Source: Betaproteobacteria bacterium
Lineage (GTDB): Bacteria; Bdellovibrionota_B; Oligoflexia; Silvanigrellales; Silvanigrellaceae
NCBI GenBank assembly: GCA_016868315.1
Contig: VGHE01000008.1
Location: forward strand, 62,001 to 126,000
Reading direction: 5' to 3'
DNA length: 64,000 bases
Positions 27,072 through 35,463 of this stretch are shown piece after piece. The position numbers were made by a program, and so were the translations under genes. Numbering within the stretch: the stretch's first letter is position 1; each line of letters starts with the position of its first letter. Below the pieces are notes generated by a model. It did not search any database, had not been told where the DNA came from, and worked only from the letters and a program-made list of their open reading frames with translations.

Positions 27072-27115
27072 ATAGCCCCCGGCAGGGCAAACTTCAATCT
27101 GCGGCCGGGGGCTAT
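27072..27115 (-). promoter_or_regulatory. Long hairpin before pldB, after the upstream lipoprotein gene
   Basis: A perfect 12-bp stem (ATAGCCCCCGGC with GCCGGGGGCTAT) encloses 20 bases. On the minus strand it lies 12 bases after the upstream stop codon and ends 12 bases before the pldB ATG. There is no T-tract, so it is either a terminator of the Rho-assisted kind or a leader structure covering the pldB ribosome site. Confidence 0.6.
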
Positions 27116-27127
27116 TCATGGTTCAAA

Positions 27128-28396
27128 TCAGTGCTGGCAACCACCATTTGAGCCGACACTTTCACGCCCAACACAAGAGGTCAGCCAGTTGCCGATTTTT
27201 TCGTTCTTCGGTGAGCAGTCGGCGATCACCTGGAACGCCGAACCACGTACCGTTGAACCTAATGCTACTGCCACAGAAATGCCATTGCCCGAGCCATCGA
27301 AAGGAACCCAGAGTGTGCCGCCTGCAGCAACCGTGCGCCCAGTCAGGCCAGGAATGGGAGAGTGGTATGAAAGTTTGCTTTTGACCTCAGCATCGTCGAA
27401 GAAGAACATTGGGCTGCGATAACTGACGGGCGAAGGCGCAGAGCCTGCCGAAAACGCAGGTGCACCATCCATCGATACACTGCTGAATTTAACCTCGCCC
27501 TGGTTTGCATCTTTGATATGAGCCGCAAGGCCAAGAATGTACTGAGACTTGAGAGCAATTGCCTTGCCATCGGAGCTCGCCTGACGCCAAATCACATCCA
27601 CCGCACCGTTTTCACTGCAATCGTAAATGCGTTCATGACGGAACTGGACATCGTAACTTGCCGGACGACCCGGCGGGCGCAAATCAAATGCGGCACTTCG
27701 AGTTGGTGTTGCCACGGGAGTAGGAGTTTCTGCAGAGCCGGATGAAATCACGGGACCGCGTCCACCCGTAAAACCATGGCTACCGTCTTTAACGAGATAG
27801 GTTCGCATGCGATCGCGTGTCACATCACTCATGGGTTGACAGTTGAACTCGAGGGTCGCGCCCTCACCCGTAACAATGAAGTAACGGTTTGCAAATGCAC
27901 CGGCACTTGCGGACTTGGGAATCACAAAGGTTCCACCGAAAATATCTGAGAAGGTGGTATTCTTGCCATTAACGCGCAAATATCCCCAACCGGATTTTAC
28001 TTCATCGGCAGGGTACTGGAGCGAGGCTGCAAAGTAACTCTCTACTGGAAATGATGCACTATTGGTGAGTTTTGGTGTGCGATAGCGTGGTTCATCGATG
28101 GTCGTCATGCTTCGGAATTCGACCTTTTTACCATCGACCGTCTCAGCAGCGCCTGCAAAGCCGAGAATGTATGGGCTCACACCTTCTCCGCTTGACTTCT
28201 TAACACGCCAAACAAAATCGAGTCCTCCGGACTCCTGCCCCTTGGAATTTTTGCAGGCTGTGAAGCGTGTTATTTCGAACTGCTTGCTATAATCATCAGC
28301 ATCGCTCGACTGTGTTGCAGCGTTAAATGTTCTTGGCTTGCAGCTCACAAGCACAAGTGCAGCTGACGCGAGCAGGTGCAAATAAAAGTTCTTCAT
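27128..28396 (-). CDS. Lipoprotein with two homologous domains, unknown function (422 aa)
   Basis: The ATG at 28396 follows GGGAG by 9 bases. The signal peptide ends in LVSC (lipobox). The mature part seems to be an internal duplication. Domain 1 (about 40-190) has FEITRFTACKN, GLDFVWRVKKSS, PYILGFAGAAE, KVEFRSMTTID, YRTPKL; domain 2 (about 255-415) has VQFRHERIYDC, AVDVIWRQASSD, QYILGLAAHIKD, EVKFSSVSMDG, YRSPMF. Each ends with a cysteine-containing strand (LEFNCQP, QVIADCSP). A PT/PV linker (SAETPTPVATPTR) separates them. The duplicated unit is likely a beta-sandwich. I recognise no known family. Confidence 0.8.
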   Translation of the reverse strand: MKNFYLHLLASAALVLVSCKPRTFNAATQSSDADDYSKQFEITRFTACKNSKGQESGGLDFVWRVKKSSGEGVSPYILGFAGAAETVDGKKVEFRSMTTIDEPRYRTPKLTNSASFPVESYFAASLQYPADEVKSGWGYLRVNGKNTTFSDIFGGTFVIPKSASAGAFANRYFIVTGEGATLEFNCQPMSDVTRDRMRTYLVKDGSHGFTGGRGPVISSGSAETPTPVATPTRSAAFDLRPPGRPASYDVQFRHERIYDCSENGAVDVIWRQASSDGKAIALKSQYILGLAAHIKDANQGEVKFSSVSMDGAPAFSAGSAPSPVSYRSPMFFFDDAEVKSKLSYHSPIPGLTGRTVAAGGTLWVPFDGSGNGISVAVALGSTVRGSAFQVIADCSPKNEKIGNWLTSCVGRESVGSNGGCQH

Positions 28397-28559
28397 CCCG
28401 AGCATCTCCCGTAATCGAAAGAATTGATTGTTCCGAAATTCTGGCTCATTCTATTGAAAAGAAATGAAATCACCCTAAACTCTACGATTCTGGCATTGGA
28501 ACGCATCTCCATGCTGCCAAAAAACAGACGTGTCTGATCCAAAAACAGGAGATACGCCG

Positions 28560-29168
28560 ATGAAGATAGGGATTATTTCCGGAAGTCACCGCATCAATTC
28601 GCAGTCTATGCGAATCGCGTGCTGGATTGAAAAAAGACTGACGGCTCTTGCCCTCACCCAGCGCAATTACACTCTCGAACTCGCAACCGCGAATATTCCC
28701 CTCTGGGACGAAGGGCTTTGGAACGGTGATGAAAAATGGAAAGGTATCTGGGGCAAACACTCCCAAGAGCTCATCAGCTGTGACTCTTTCGTCTTCGTTG
28801 CACCTGAGTACGGCGGAATGGTACCACCAGCGCTCAAGAATTTCTTTCTCTTGTGTAGCAATCAAGAGCTCGCGCATAAACCCGCTCTTATTGTGGGGGT
28901 AAGCGCCGGCCGCTCGGGCAGCTACCCCATCGTCGAGCTCCGCTCGAGCGGCTACAAAAACACACGCATTTGCTACTTGCCAGACCACATGATAATCCGC
29001 GACGCTGAGAAAATGTTCTTGAATGATGAGCCACGCGACAACTTTGAAGCATCAGACAGGGCACGCCTCGACTACTTCCTAAGGGTCTTAAAGGAGTACG
29101 CCAAGGCACTTTCAACCGTGCGAGCAAGCGGTATTATCGACGTAAAAAACTTCCCCAACGGACTTTAA
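28560..29168 (+). CDS. NADPH-dependent FMN reductase (flavodoxin-like fold)
   Basis: A 202-residue protein. IGIISGSHRINSQSMR is the phosphate-binding loop of the NADPH-dependent FMN reductase family, and FVFVAPEYGGMVPPALKNFF is the second hallmark, contacting the isoalloxazine ring. It probably reduces FMN or quinones in the cytoplasm. The ATG at 28560 follows AGGAG by 8 bases; an upstream GTG would add ten residues without a ribosome site. A nitroreductase follows after 51 bases, so the two form a likely redox operon with the antiporter behind. Confidence 0.87.
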   Translation: MKIGIISGSHRINSQSMRIACWIEKRLTALALTQRNYTLELATANIPLWDEGLWNGDEKWKGIWGKHSQELISCDSFVFVAPEYGGMVPPALKNFFLLCSNQELAHKPALIVGVSAGRSGSYPIVELRSSGYKNTRICYLPDHMIIRDAEKMFLNDEPRDNFEASDRARLDYFLRVLKEYAKALSTVRASGIIDVKNFPNGL

Positions 29169-29219
29169 ATTTCGTTTCAGAGCCGACTCATTCAACAGTA
29201 TTTTCTGGGAGACTTTCCG

Positions 29220-29864
29220 TTGGATATTAGAGAAACTATCAAAAACTCTCTTCACTGGCGCTACGCCGTGAAGAAGTTTGATGCCACACGCAAGATCAAT
29301 TCTGCAGACTGGGAGATGCTTAAAGAATCTCTGCGACTGACCCCATCCTCCTACGGCCTGCAGCCTTGGAAGTTCATCACCGTGGAAACTCCCGAGCTGC
29401 GCCAGAAGCTGCGTGAAGTCTCTTGGAACCAATCGCAGGTTACCGATTGCTCACACTATGTTGTTCTCGCATACAAGGAAAAGGTCGACGCAGCTTTCAT
29501 CCGAAAGAACATGACAAAAATCGCACAGGTGCGTCAGGTTCCGTTGGAATCGCTCGCCGGATTCGAAAAAGCCATCATCTCCGACATCGTCGAAGGACCT
29601 CGTTCTGCCGTGATTGAAGCCTGGGCGCAGCGGCAAGTTTATATCGCCATGGGATTCTTACTTGAAACGGCAGCCCTGATGGGTGTCGATTCCACCCCAA
29701 TGGAAGGCCTCGATCCCAATGCCTACGACACTCTCTTGGGATTGAAAGGCAGTGGCTGGAAAACTGTTGCGGCTGTTGCGCTTGGGTACCGTCATGCGGA
29801 AGATCCATTCTTGAAGCTGACGAAAGTTAGGTTCGATGACAGCGAAGTTTTCGAGGTTCGCTAA
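29220..29864 (+). CDS. NAD(P)H nitroreductase family protein, TTG start
   Basis: A flavoprotein of 214 residues similar to NfsB-type nitroreductases: RYAVKKFDATRKI near the start (FMN phosphate site), SSYGLQPWKFITV (flavin-binding), and the C-terminal VAAVALGYRHAEDP (GxR). It probably reduces quinones or nitro-compounds using NAD(P)H as a dimer. The TTG at 29220 follows GGGAGA by 7-8 bases, and no ATG fits. It is the second gene in a run with the FMN reductase and the antiporter. Confidence 0.9.
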   Translation: MDIRETIKNSLHWRYAVKKFDATRKINSADWEMLKESLRLTPSSYGLQPWKFITVETPELRQKLREVSWNQSQVTDCSHYVVLAYKEKVDAAFIRKNMTKIAQVRQVPLESLAGFEKAIISDIVEGPRSAVIEAWAQRQVYIAMGFLLETAALMGVDSTPMEGLDPNAYDTLLGLKGSGWKTVAAVALGYRHAEDPFLKLTKVRFDDSEVFEVR

Positions 29865-29909
29865 GAGCGCATTTGCAGTACCCTTCAGAAATATGAAAAG
29901 GTGGGAAGC

Positions 29910-31187
29910 ATGATATCCGATCCAACGCTTCTTAAGATATCAACATTGCTGTTCGCTTGCGCAGTGCTTCACACCTTCTTTACAAAGCAGTTCAATCAGT
30001 GGGCGAGAAAGTTTCCCGAAGGCTCCGCGCGTGAGAATCTTTTCCATTTCCTCGGTGAAGTCGAGGTGGTTTTTGGAATATGGGCTGCACTCTTCGTCAC
30101 GCTGCTTGCAATTTCGCAGGGAACCCAGACTGCCGTAAATTATATGAACCAGGTTAACTACTCTGAAGCGGTTTTCGTCTTCGTGATTATGTGCCTGGCC
30201 TCTACTCGACCAGTCATGCAGGCTGCCAACTTGCTTATTGATACACTCGCTCGGCTTTTGCCTCTGCCCGCAGGTGTTTCATTTTTTCTGACTGCACTCG
30301 TGATTGGCCCCCTGCTCGGCTCATTCATCACCGAACCTGCAGCCATGACAGTCGTTGCGCTGATGCTGCGTGACAGGCTTTTCTCGCAAAATATCTCTTT
30401 GAAATTGCGCTACGCCATTCTTGGTTTATTGTTCGTCAACATATCAATTGGCGGCACGCTGACCCACTTTGCTGCTCCTCCAGTGCTGATGGTCGTCAAT
30501 GCCTGGAAATGGGATTTGGCCTACGTCTTCCAGAATATTGGGACACGCTCGCTGATTGCAGTTTTGCTAGGCACCCTCATCACAGCCATTGTTTTCTGGC
30601 GCGAGCTCGCACGCCTGAACATCTCCAGCGCCAAAGAGAGTCGAAAGTCCGTGCCACTCTGGCTCACTCTCATTCACTTTGGGTTCATGATTTTAACCAT
30701 TGTCTATCACTCTCATATCGCCTTTGTTCTGCCTCTCTTCTTGCTTTTTATGGGAATTGCCGAAGTGACCAATGAGCATCAGAATCCGCTTAAAATCAGA
30801 GAGAGCCTACTGGTTGGATTCTTCCTGGGAGGCCTTGTGACTCTCGGAGGATTGCAAGGCTGGTGGCTTAAAGACATTGTCGCTGCTCTGAACTCAAAGG
30901 CTCTGTTCCTGAGCGCAACAGGCCTTACGGCCATCACCGACAATGCAGCCCTCACTTATCTGGGAACCCTTGTTCCGAACATTTCGGACCAAGCAAAATT
31001 GGCGCTGGTGAGTGGAGCAGTCGCTGGAGGCGGACTCACAGTCATTGCCAATGCACCCAACCCAGCGGGATACGGCATTCTGCAAAAATCCTTTGGAGAA
31101 GATGGCATAAGCCCACTCGGATTACTTCTGGCAGCATTGCCGGCAACCTTACTTGCGATGTTTATATATCTAATATCATTGCCCTAA
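29910..31187 (+). CDS. Putative Na+/H+ antiporter (ion transporter superfamily)
   Basis: A 425-residue integral membrane protein with roughly 11-12 hydrophobic segments. Two inverted-repeat-like loops, GGTLTHFAAPPVLMV (about residues 190-205) and GGLTVIANAPNPAGYGIL (about 375-395), resemble the substrate-binding hairpins of NhaD/ion-transporter (IT) proteins, and ITDNAALTYLGTL adds the conserved Asp-Asn pair of ion-binding helices. The best match from memory is the family annotated as putative Na+/H+ antiporter. It would exchange sodium for protons across the inner membrane. AAAGGTGGG precedes the ATG at 29910. Ion specificity is unproven. Confidence 0.78.
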   Translation: MISDPTLLKISTLLFACAVLHTFFTKQFNQWARKFPEGSARENLFHFLGEVEVVFGIWAALFVTLLAISQGTQTAVNYMNQVNYSEAVFVFVIMCLASTRPVMQAANLLIDTLARLLPLPAGVSFFLTALVIGPLLGSFITEPAAMTVVALMLRDRLFSQNISLKLRYAILGLLFVNISIGGTLTHFAAPPVLMVVNAWKWDLAYVFQNIGTRSLIAVLLGTLITAIVFWRELARLNISSAKESRKSVPLWLTLIHFGFMILTIVYHSHIAFVLPLFLLFMGIAEVTNEHQNPLKIRESLLVGFFLGGLVTLGGLQGWWLKDIVAALNSKALFLSATGLTAITDNAALTYLGTLVPNISDQAKLALVSGAVAGGGLTVIANAPNPAGYGILQKSFGEDGISPLGLLLAALPATLLAMFIYLISLP

Positions 31188-31256
31188 AATCGCCATTTGC
31201 GCTCCGTAGTGAGATGTGTCAAGACGCTGATCCCAATGTTTTTGGAGTGCATGACC

Positions 31257-32489
31257 ATGTTAAAAGCAAATCAACTCAGCCACATTCTGCGCGCCGGCCT
31301 TAGTCTTCTGGGAGTCGTGTTCCTGAGCACCCCAGCCGCCGCACAACCAAACGCACCCGTGGTCGATGAATTCGCCCAGCTGCTGCTTGGAATTTTCGAT
31401 AGCTCGACTCAAGCCATCGATGACTCCGACTATCTGGATGTCAGTGTGCGGCATTGCAATGTTGTTGTAAAAGACGCCCCAGCTCAGTTTGCATCGGGTC
31501 GGTTTCTTGCACTCCGCCAATCTGTGAGCACTTCAGCAGATCCCTACCGCGTGCGCATCTTGCGCGTTTTTTCTGGAAGCGAGAAGGACGCAGTCAACAC
31601 GTCATCGTTTGCGCCCAAAGCTGGAATCGATTTTAGCGATTTGTGCTTCAAACCCGAGGCAGAGCGTGTGGTCTCGTTCGCTGACCTCAGCGAAGAGCGC
31701 TGCACAACAACTGCCAAAAAAGATGCCGACGGATCTTTCGCGGGTGGTACAACCAGTGAGGGTTGCCCGAGCACACGCATGGGCTCTGTGCGCATGACCA
31801 GCGAAGTCAAACTGAACGCAGAGGGAATGAGCACATGGGATAGGGGCTGGGATGCACAGGGCAACCTCGCCTGGGGTCCAGCAAAGGGACCGTACCGCTT
31901 TGAGCGCGTGAGCGCGCAGGACGTTCGTCTTTCGCAGTTGGCCGCCTTCTTCTCCGGAAAATTCTCAAATGCGGAGCAGGTTGAAGCCGATCCAACGAAT
32001 TTCACTCCGGTTGAATATCAGTTCTGCCAAATCGATTTTGCAGATGAACCGCTTCGCCCAACGACCCGTTTGATGCTCGCACAGCAGACTGTCACCACAC
32101 CAGCTCGTGTGTTCAAGCGCAATCGGATCTACGAATTCTTCAGAAACGAAGACGGTAAAATCGCAGTGCGCACAAACCCATTTAATGAAGCAGCTGTGCC
32201 ACAGGATATTTGCAATCGAGCACTCAATGAACGACGCGGACTTTCGAAGGACATTCTCACGCAGCGTGACACATGCGTTCTGACTTTTGACTGGAATGAC
32301 GCAGAGCAAAGCTTTGTGGGCGGAACGCCAGCAGAGGGCTGCGCAAGCAACTTCCAAGGTGCGGTGAGAATGACCATTGAAGAAGTGATTAAGGATGGTC
32401 TGATTCAACCCTGGGAGCGTTGGTTCAACGCGCAGGGCGAACAGGTTGCCGGCTCCAAAACCGGCCCCTACGTCTACAAGAGAAAGTGA
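31257..32489 (+). CDS. Secreted protein with two tandem CpcT/CpeT-like domains
   Basis: The ATG at 31257 (GGAG 9 bases upstream) gives a signal peptide ending in TPAAAQ. The rest reads as two copies of the CpcT/CpeT fold. Copy 1 (about 35-225) shows FLALRQSVSTSADPYRVRIL, FAGGTTSEGCPS, SVRMTSEVKL, WDRGWDAQGNLAWGP and KGPYRFER. Copy 2 (about 235-410) shows LMLAQQTVTTPARVFKRNRI, FVGGTPAEGCAS, AVRMTIEEVI, WERWFNAQGE and TGPYVYKRK. In cyanobacteria this family attaches bilins to phycobiliproteins, but relatives in non-photosynthetic bacteria have no known role. The WDRG motif is intact only in copy 1, and paired cysteines flank the GC motif in both copies. Confidence 0.75.
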   Translation: MLKANQLSHILRAGLSLLGVVFLSTPAAAQPNAPVVDEFAQLLLGIFDSSTQAIDDSDYLDVSVRHCNVVVKDAPAQFASGRFLALRQSVSTSADPYRVRILRVFSGSEKDAVNTSSFAPKAGIDFSDLCFKPEAERVVSFADLSEERCTTTAKKDADGSFAGGTTSEGCPSTRMGSVRMTSEVKLNAEGMSTWDRGWDAQGNLAWGPAKGPYRFERVSAQDVRLSQLAAFFSGKFSNAEQVEADPTNFTPVEYQFCQIDFADEPLRPTTRLMLAQQTVTTPARVFKRNRIYEFFRNEDGKIAVRTNPFNEAAVPQDICNRALNERRGLSKDILTQRDTCVLTFDWNDAEQSFVGGTPAEGCASNFQGAVRMTIEEVIKDGLIQPWERWFNAQGEQVAGSKTGPYVYKRK

Positions 32490-32495
32490 GTGCGC

Positions 32496-33131
32496 TTAGC
32501 GCGCCACGAAGAAAGAGGCACCTTGCTCGTCGCTACCGTTGCTGAATCGGCAGCGGAACATCTCGTCCATCTTGATGGCGTAGTCGCGCGGGTCAAGGTA
32601 TGCCACTTTCACCAAAACTTCGCCATCGTCGTATGCACGCACGCTACCATAGTTCAGGACGAACCCACGAATAGAAATCAGTTTGGTTTCTGATGCCGCC
32701 AAGTAGGTACGCTTGTCTTGACGCTTTCCGGTGATGCCTGGTCCGAACTGTTCCCAGGTCTCCAGTTTCATTCCACCGACAGCATCCATCCCATTCTTTG
32801 CAGAACCATAGCAGCTCATGGGTTTGCCTGGAGCGGCAAGTTTGCAAGCTGCATCAGATGTCTGCTCATCTGGATTTGCAAGGTTGCCTTCAACGAATTG
32901 CTTCAGAAAAAGAAACTCACATTTCTTATAATCGAAAACACCGCGCACAGACTTGCCCGCAGAGAGTGTTGCGAAAAGATCGTTGTAATTCAAAACGCGC
33001 TTTTCCATACCCGCAACAATTGCGTCGGTCACGGGTTTCCAGGGGTTGTTGGATTGAGCTTCCGCGCGGCTGGCAGAAAAAACTGTCAGAGCTGCGACGA
33101 ACACCGGGGCAAAGAGAGAAGAGTTTTGCAT
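32496..33131 (-). CDS. VirK-like secreted protein
   Basis: A 211-residue protein with a cleavable signal peptide (ends SRAEA). The segment LFATLSAGKSVRGVFDYKKC near residues 50-70 and the later alternating strands (TYLAASETKLISIRGFVLNY, AYDDGEVLVKVAYLDP) resemble the VirK family, named after a small exported Agrobacterium protein of unclear function. Conserved cysteines near FDYKKC and FRCRF could pair. It converges on the CpcT/CpeT-like gene with only 6 bases between the stops. Its promoter must lie in 33132-33393, opposite the sigma-54 promoter. Confidence 0.6.
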   Translation of the reverse strand: MQNSSLFAPVFVAALTVFSASRAEAQSNNPWKPVTDAIVAGMEKRVLNYNDLFATLSAGKSVRGVFDYKKCEFLFLKQFVEGNLANPDEQTSDAACKLAAPGKPMSCYGSAKNGMDAVGGMKLETWEQFGPGITGKRQDKRTYLAASETKLISIRGFVLNYGSVRAYDDGEVLVKVAYLDPRDYAIKMDEMFRCRFSNGSDEQGASFFVAR

Positions 33132-33286
33132 GAAAGCCTCGTGGGTTGTTGGCGAACTCAGGGAGCAAAGATATTGAAAACTCAGCCCTGGTCAGCCCAC
33201 CTGCGCACCTAGCAAGGAGCTTTAGGCGGCGCAACAATTTGGCAGTGCTGTCTACTTCTTCGACACCTTAAAGAACCTCAAACTCA

Positions 33287-33308
33287 CCAAAAAGGCAGGA
33301 TTTTTTGG
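33287..33308. promoter_or_regulatory. Inverted repeat upstream of the sigma-54 promoter
   Basis: CCAAAAA-N7-TTTTTTGG lies 20-40 bases before the -24 element. It may bind an activator, or simply be a bent AT-rich tract. Confidence 0.3.
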
Positions 33309-33328
33309 CTGTAAAAAAATACTCCACT

Positions 33329-33344
33329 TGGCACATACTTTGCA
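33329..33344 (+). promoter_or_regulatory. Sigma-54 (RpoN) promoter before the M48 lipoprotein
   Basis: TGGCAC, five bases, TTGCA: this matches the -24/-12 consensus TGGCAC-N5-TTGCW at every defined position. Transcription would start near 33356, leaving a leader of about 38 bases to the ATG at 33394. Such promoters need an enhancer-binding activator. Confidence 0.75.
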
Positions 33345-33393
33345 ATACGTGAACTGCCGTGGGCGCGAATCGCCCCTGATGGGAGAGTCACAC

Positions 33394-34257
33394 ATGGAGA
33401 ATATGTCACGCAGTCTTTTTTTAGTGTCCTTGGCTCTGACTACCGTTGCTTGCGGCACACAACAGGACAACGTTGACGCTAAACCTCAAGAATGGGGCAC
33501 ATCAGTTGCTGCCGGTCAGGCTGAGGCCGAGAAACTGCGCAACCTGACCCTTCAGGAAGAGTATAAATACGGCGCGGACTTCGATGCTGCTCTTAAAGAT
33601 CCCGCTCGAGCGAAAGAAACTGGTCTCACCATTCAAACTCTGGAAAATCATCCGGCGACAGCATACGTCCGCAACATTGGCCAGCGCCTCGCATTCTCTT
33701 CCTCACGCGATGACATCACATACACATTCCAAGTTGTGCAGGATGATTCCATCAACGCCTTTGCCACCATGGGTGGCTACGTTTACATGCACACAGGGTT
33801 ACTCAAAGCTGCTGAGAATGAAGCACAGGTTGCTGGTGTTATGGCGCACGAGATTGCCCACATTGCCCGCAAACATGCGCTGCAGTCGATGGCACACCAG
33901 GCTGCTTTGGGAGGCTGGCTCAAAGGCGTGGGCGGCGGACTCGGCAGTATCATGATTGGACTCACCTCGGCCGTACTGTTCCAACTGCCACGCAGCCGTG
34001 GATTCGAATTTGAAGCAGATGATTTTGGATTTCAGAACATGAGAGCTTCAGGATACGCCTCTGAGCAAATGATTTACTTCTTCAGAAACGTCTTGGGCAA
34101 AGATGAGCCCAACAGCGGCGGACGCCGTGATTGGCTTTCAACTCATCCCGACACAGCGCGTCGCGTAGAAGCTCTGCGCCAGAAAAAGACCCCTGCAGAC
34201 AGCAACGGATACGGGCTCCGCAGCGCCGAACACAAAGCAATTATTCAAGGGCTCTGA
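33394..34257 (+). CDS. M48-family zinc metallopeptidase lipoprotein
   Basis: The ATG at 33394 follows GGGAGAG. The signal peptide ends in TVAC (lipobox). MAHEIAHIARKHAL contains the zinc site H152-E153-x-x-H156, FEFEADDFGFQNM gives the third ligand (Glu in ExxxD), and STHPDTARRVEAL is the conserved C-terminal motif. Its 287 residues and plan match periplasmic M48 proteases such as the LoiP/YggG group, which work in envelope quality control. FATMGGYVYMHTGLL is the typical segment before the active site. It is the first gene after a sigma-54 promoter, with two lipoprotein genes following after 42 and 87 bases. Confidence 0.93.
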   Translation: MENMSRSLFLVSLALTTVACGTQQDNVDAKPQEWGTSVAAGQAEAEKLRNLTLQEEYKYGADFDAALKDPARAKETGLTIQTLENHPATAYVRNIGQRLAFSSSRDDITYTFQVVQDDSINAFATMGGYVYMHTGLLKAAENEAQVAGVMAHEIAHIARKHALQSMAHQAALGGWLKGVGGGLGSIMIGLTSAVLFQLPRSRGFEFEADDFGFQNMRASGYASEQMIYFFRNVLGKDEPNSGGRRDWLSTHPDTARRVEALRQKKTPADSNGYGLRSAEHKAIIQGL

Positions 34258-34299
34258 AACGCGTTTGACTCATGAGCTCTGACCCACGAGGAGGCATCT

Positions 34300-35376
34300 A
34301 TGTTGAAGCAGCAACTGCTCGTTCTGACAGCCGCATGCTCAAGTCTATTTGCTTTCGGATGTGCTCCTCGCACCTCAGCTTCTGAAGCCACACAAGTTCA
34401 AAGCCTGCAGGTCAAATCTTTTGATCTCATTAACGAAGAAATCACAAATACTATTGCCCAACAGATGCAACTCAAGTGCACCTCGTTGTTCGGAGCACAA
34501 AGCGGAAGTCTTCAACAATGCAATCGAGCCGCAACTCAAATGGCTCAATTTTTGGACTTCAATTATATCCGGCGCAGTGACAGCCAAAGTGCGTTTGTCT
34601 TCATGCACCGCCGCTTGAATGAAATGCTCTCTGACCGCACTGTGCTTGAATTCGTTAGCAATCTCACAGTTGCCGCAGAGGATGCACTCTACCTCAACAA
34701 GAAGCTCGACCTGTGGGAATTTACACTCAGAAACAGCAACAATCGTGCAGACATTGCCACTGAACGACTCGCGGTTTTGGTTCAAGATGGAGCTGAGACC
34801 GCTGCACAAATTAAATATCTTCTTGTGGCACAGCACCCACAAGCACTTCAGCTTGCCCAAATGATATCGACACTCGAAGAGGCATTGAAACAAGGGAAAG
34901 CATCAGCCTACCCCGCACATGTTGGCCTTTCGCGCACAGCTTTGTATCACTACTACGTGCCTCGATACCTAGCGCAAAAGCTCCAGAATGCAGGAGCCGA
35001 AGCACAAATGGCTGCGCGCCTCCCCTTCATGTTTAACAGTTCGTATGAAATGCATCAGATTCAAAAGGCTCAGAGTCCAAACCTGGCACTCAACCACAAA
35101 CCTGTCAGGACTTCTGAAACCCTATCTCCCGAACTCAAACGATTTGTGAACAAATGGAACTCCTACGACGAACTCTACTCCGACCTGCTCGACCACCTAG
35201 GTGCGCCCTTTGAAAGTTTTGACCCTGCGGGACAACGCACCAATATGGAAGACCTTTACCTGGGCTATGTTGGTGGTCTCGATGGTGGCTCGGGAGGGCG
35301 CGCGGTACCTGTGAACTTTAATGGCTTTTTGGAGAGATTCCCGGTTGCTCCGTCGTCCTTTATGGTCAGTAAATAA
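34300..35376 (+). CDS. Lipoprotein of unknown function (358 aa), mainly helical
   Basis: The signal peptide ends in FGC (cysteine near residue 21). The mature protein looks helical and polar, with heptad-like stretches (NEEITNTIAQQMQLKC, AQLAQ-rich segments such as ALQLAQMISTLEEALKQGK) and ends in a glycine-rich tail (GYVGGLDGGSGG, residues about 325-338). Only two cysteines remain after the lipid site (KCTSLF, LQQCNR), probably one disulfide. I recognise no family. GAGGAGG lies before the ATG. It is between the M48 and the chymotrypsin-like genes and may belong to the same transcript. Confidence 0.78.
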   Translation: MLKQQLLVLTAACSSLFAFGCAPRTSASEATQVQSLQVKSFDLINEEITNTIAQQMQLKCTSLFGAQSGSLQQCNRAATQMAQFLDFNYIRRSDSQSAFVFMHRRLNEMLSDRTVLEFVSNLTVAAEDALYLNKKLDLWEFTLRNSNNRADIATERLAVLVQDGAETAAQIKYLLVAQHPQALQLAQMISTLEEALKQGKASAYPAHVGLSRTALYHYYVPRYLAQKLQNAGAEAQMAARLPFMFNSSYEMHQIQKAQSPNLALNHKPVRTSETLSPELKRFVNKWNSYDELYSDLLDHLGAPFESFDPAGQRTNMEDLYLGYVGGLDGGSGGRAVPVNFNGFLERFPVAPSSFMVSK

Positions 35377-35463
35377 TTAAAAATAATAACATATTTTCGC
35401 CTATTAAGTTAATTCTAAAAAGATAAACATAGACATCCGATATGACCCTCGGAGGAAGCAGGC

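Noticed and set aside
31197-31256. Longer N-terminus for the CpcT/CpeT-like protein from 31197
   Set aside because: The added residues precede a clean signal peptide, and the ribosome site is placed for the ATG at 31257.
35430-35463. TCCGATAT near the start of the 35464 lipoprotein as sigma-28 -10 box
   Set aside because: The -35 position (11 bases upstream) matches only 4 of 8, and the place is very close to the start codon.
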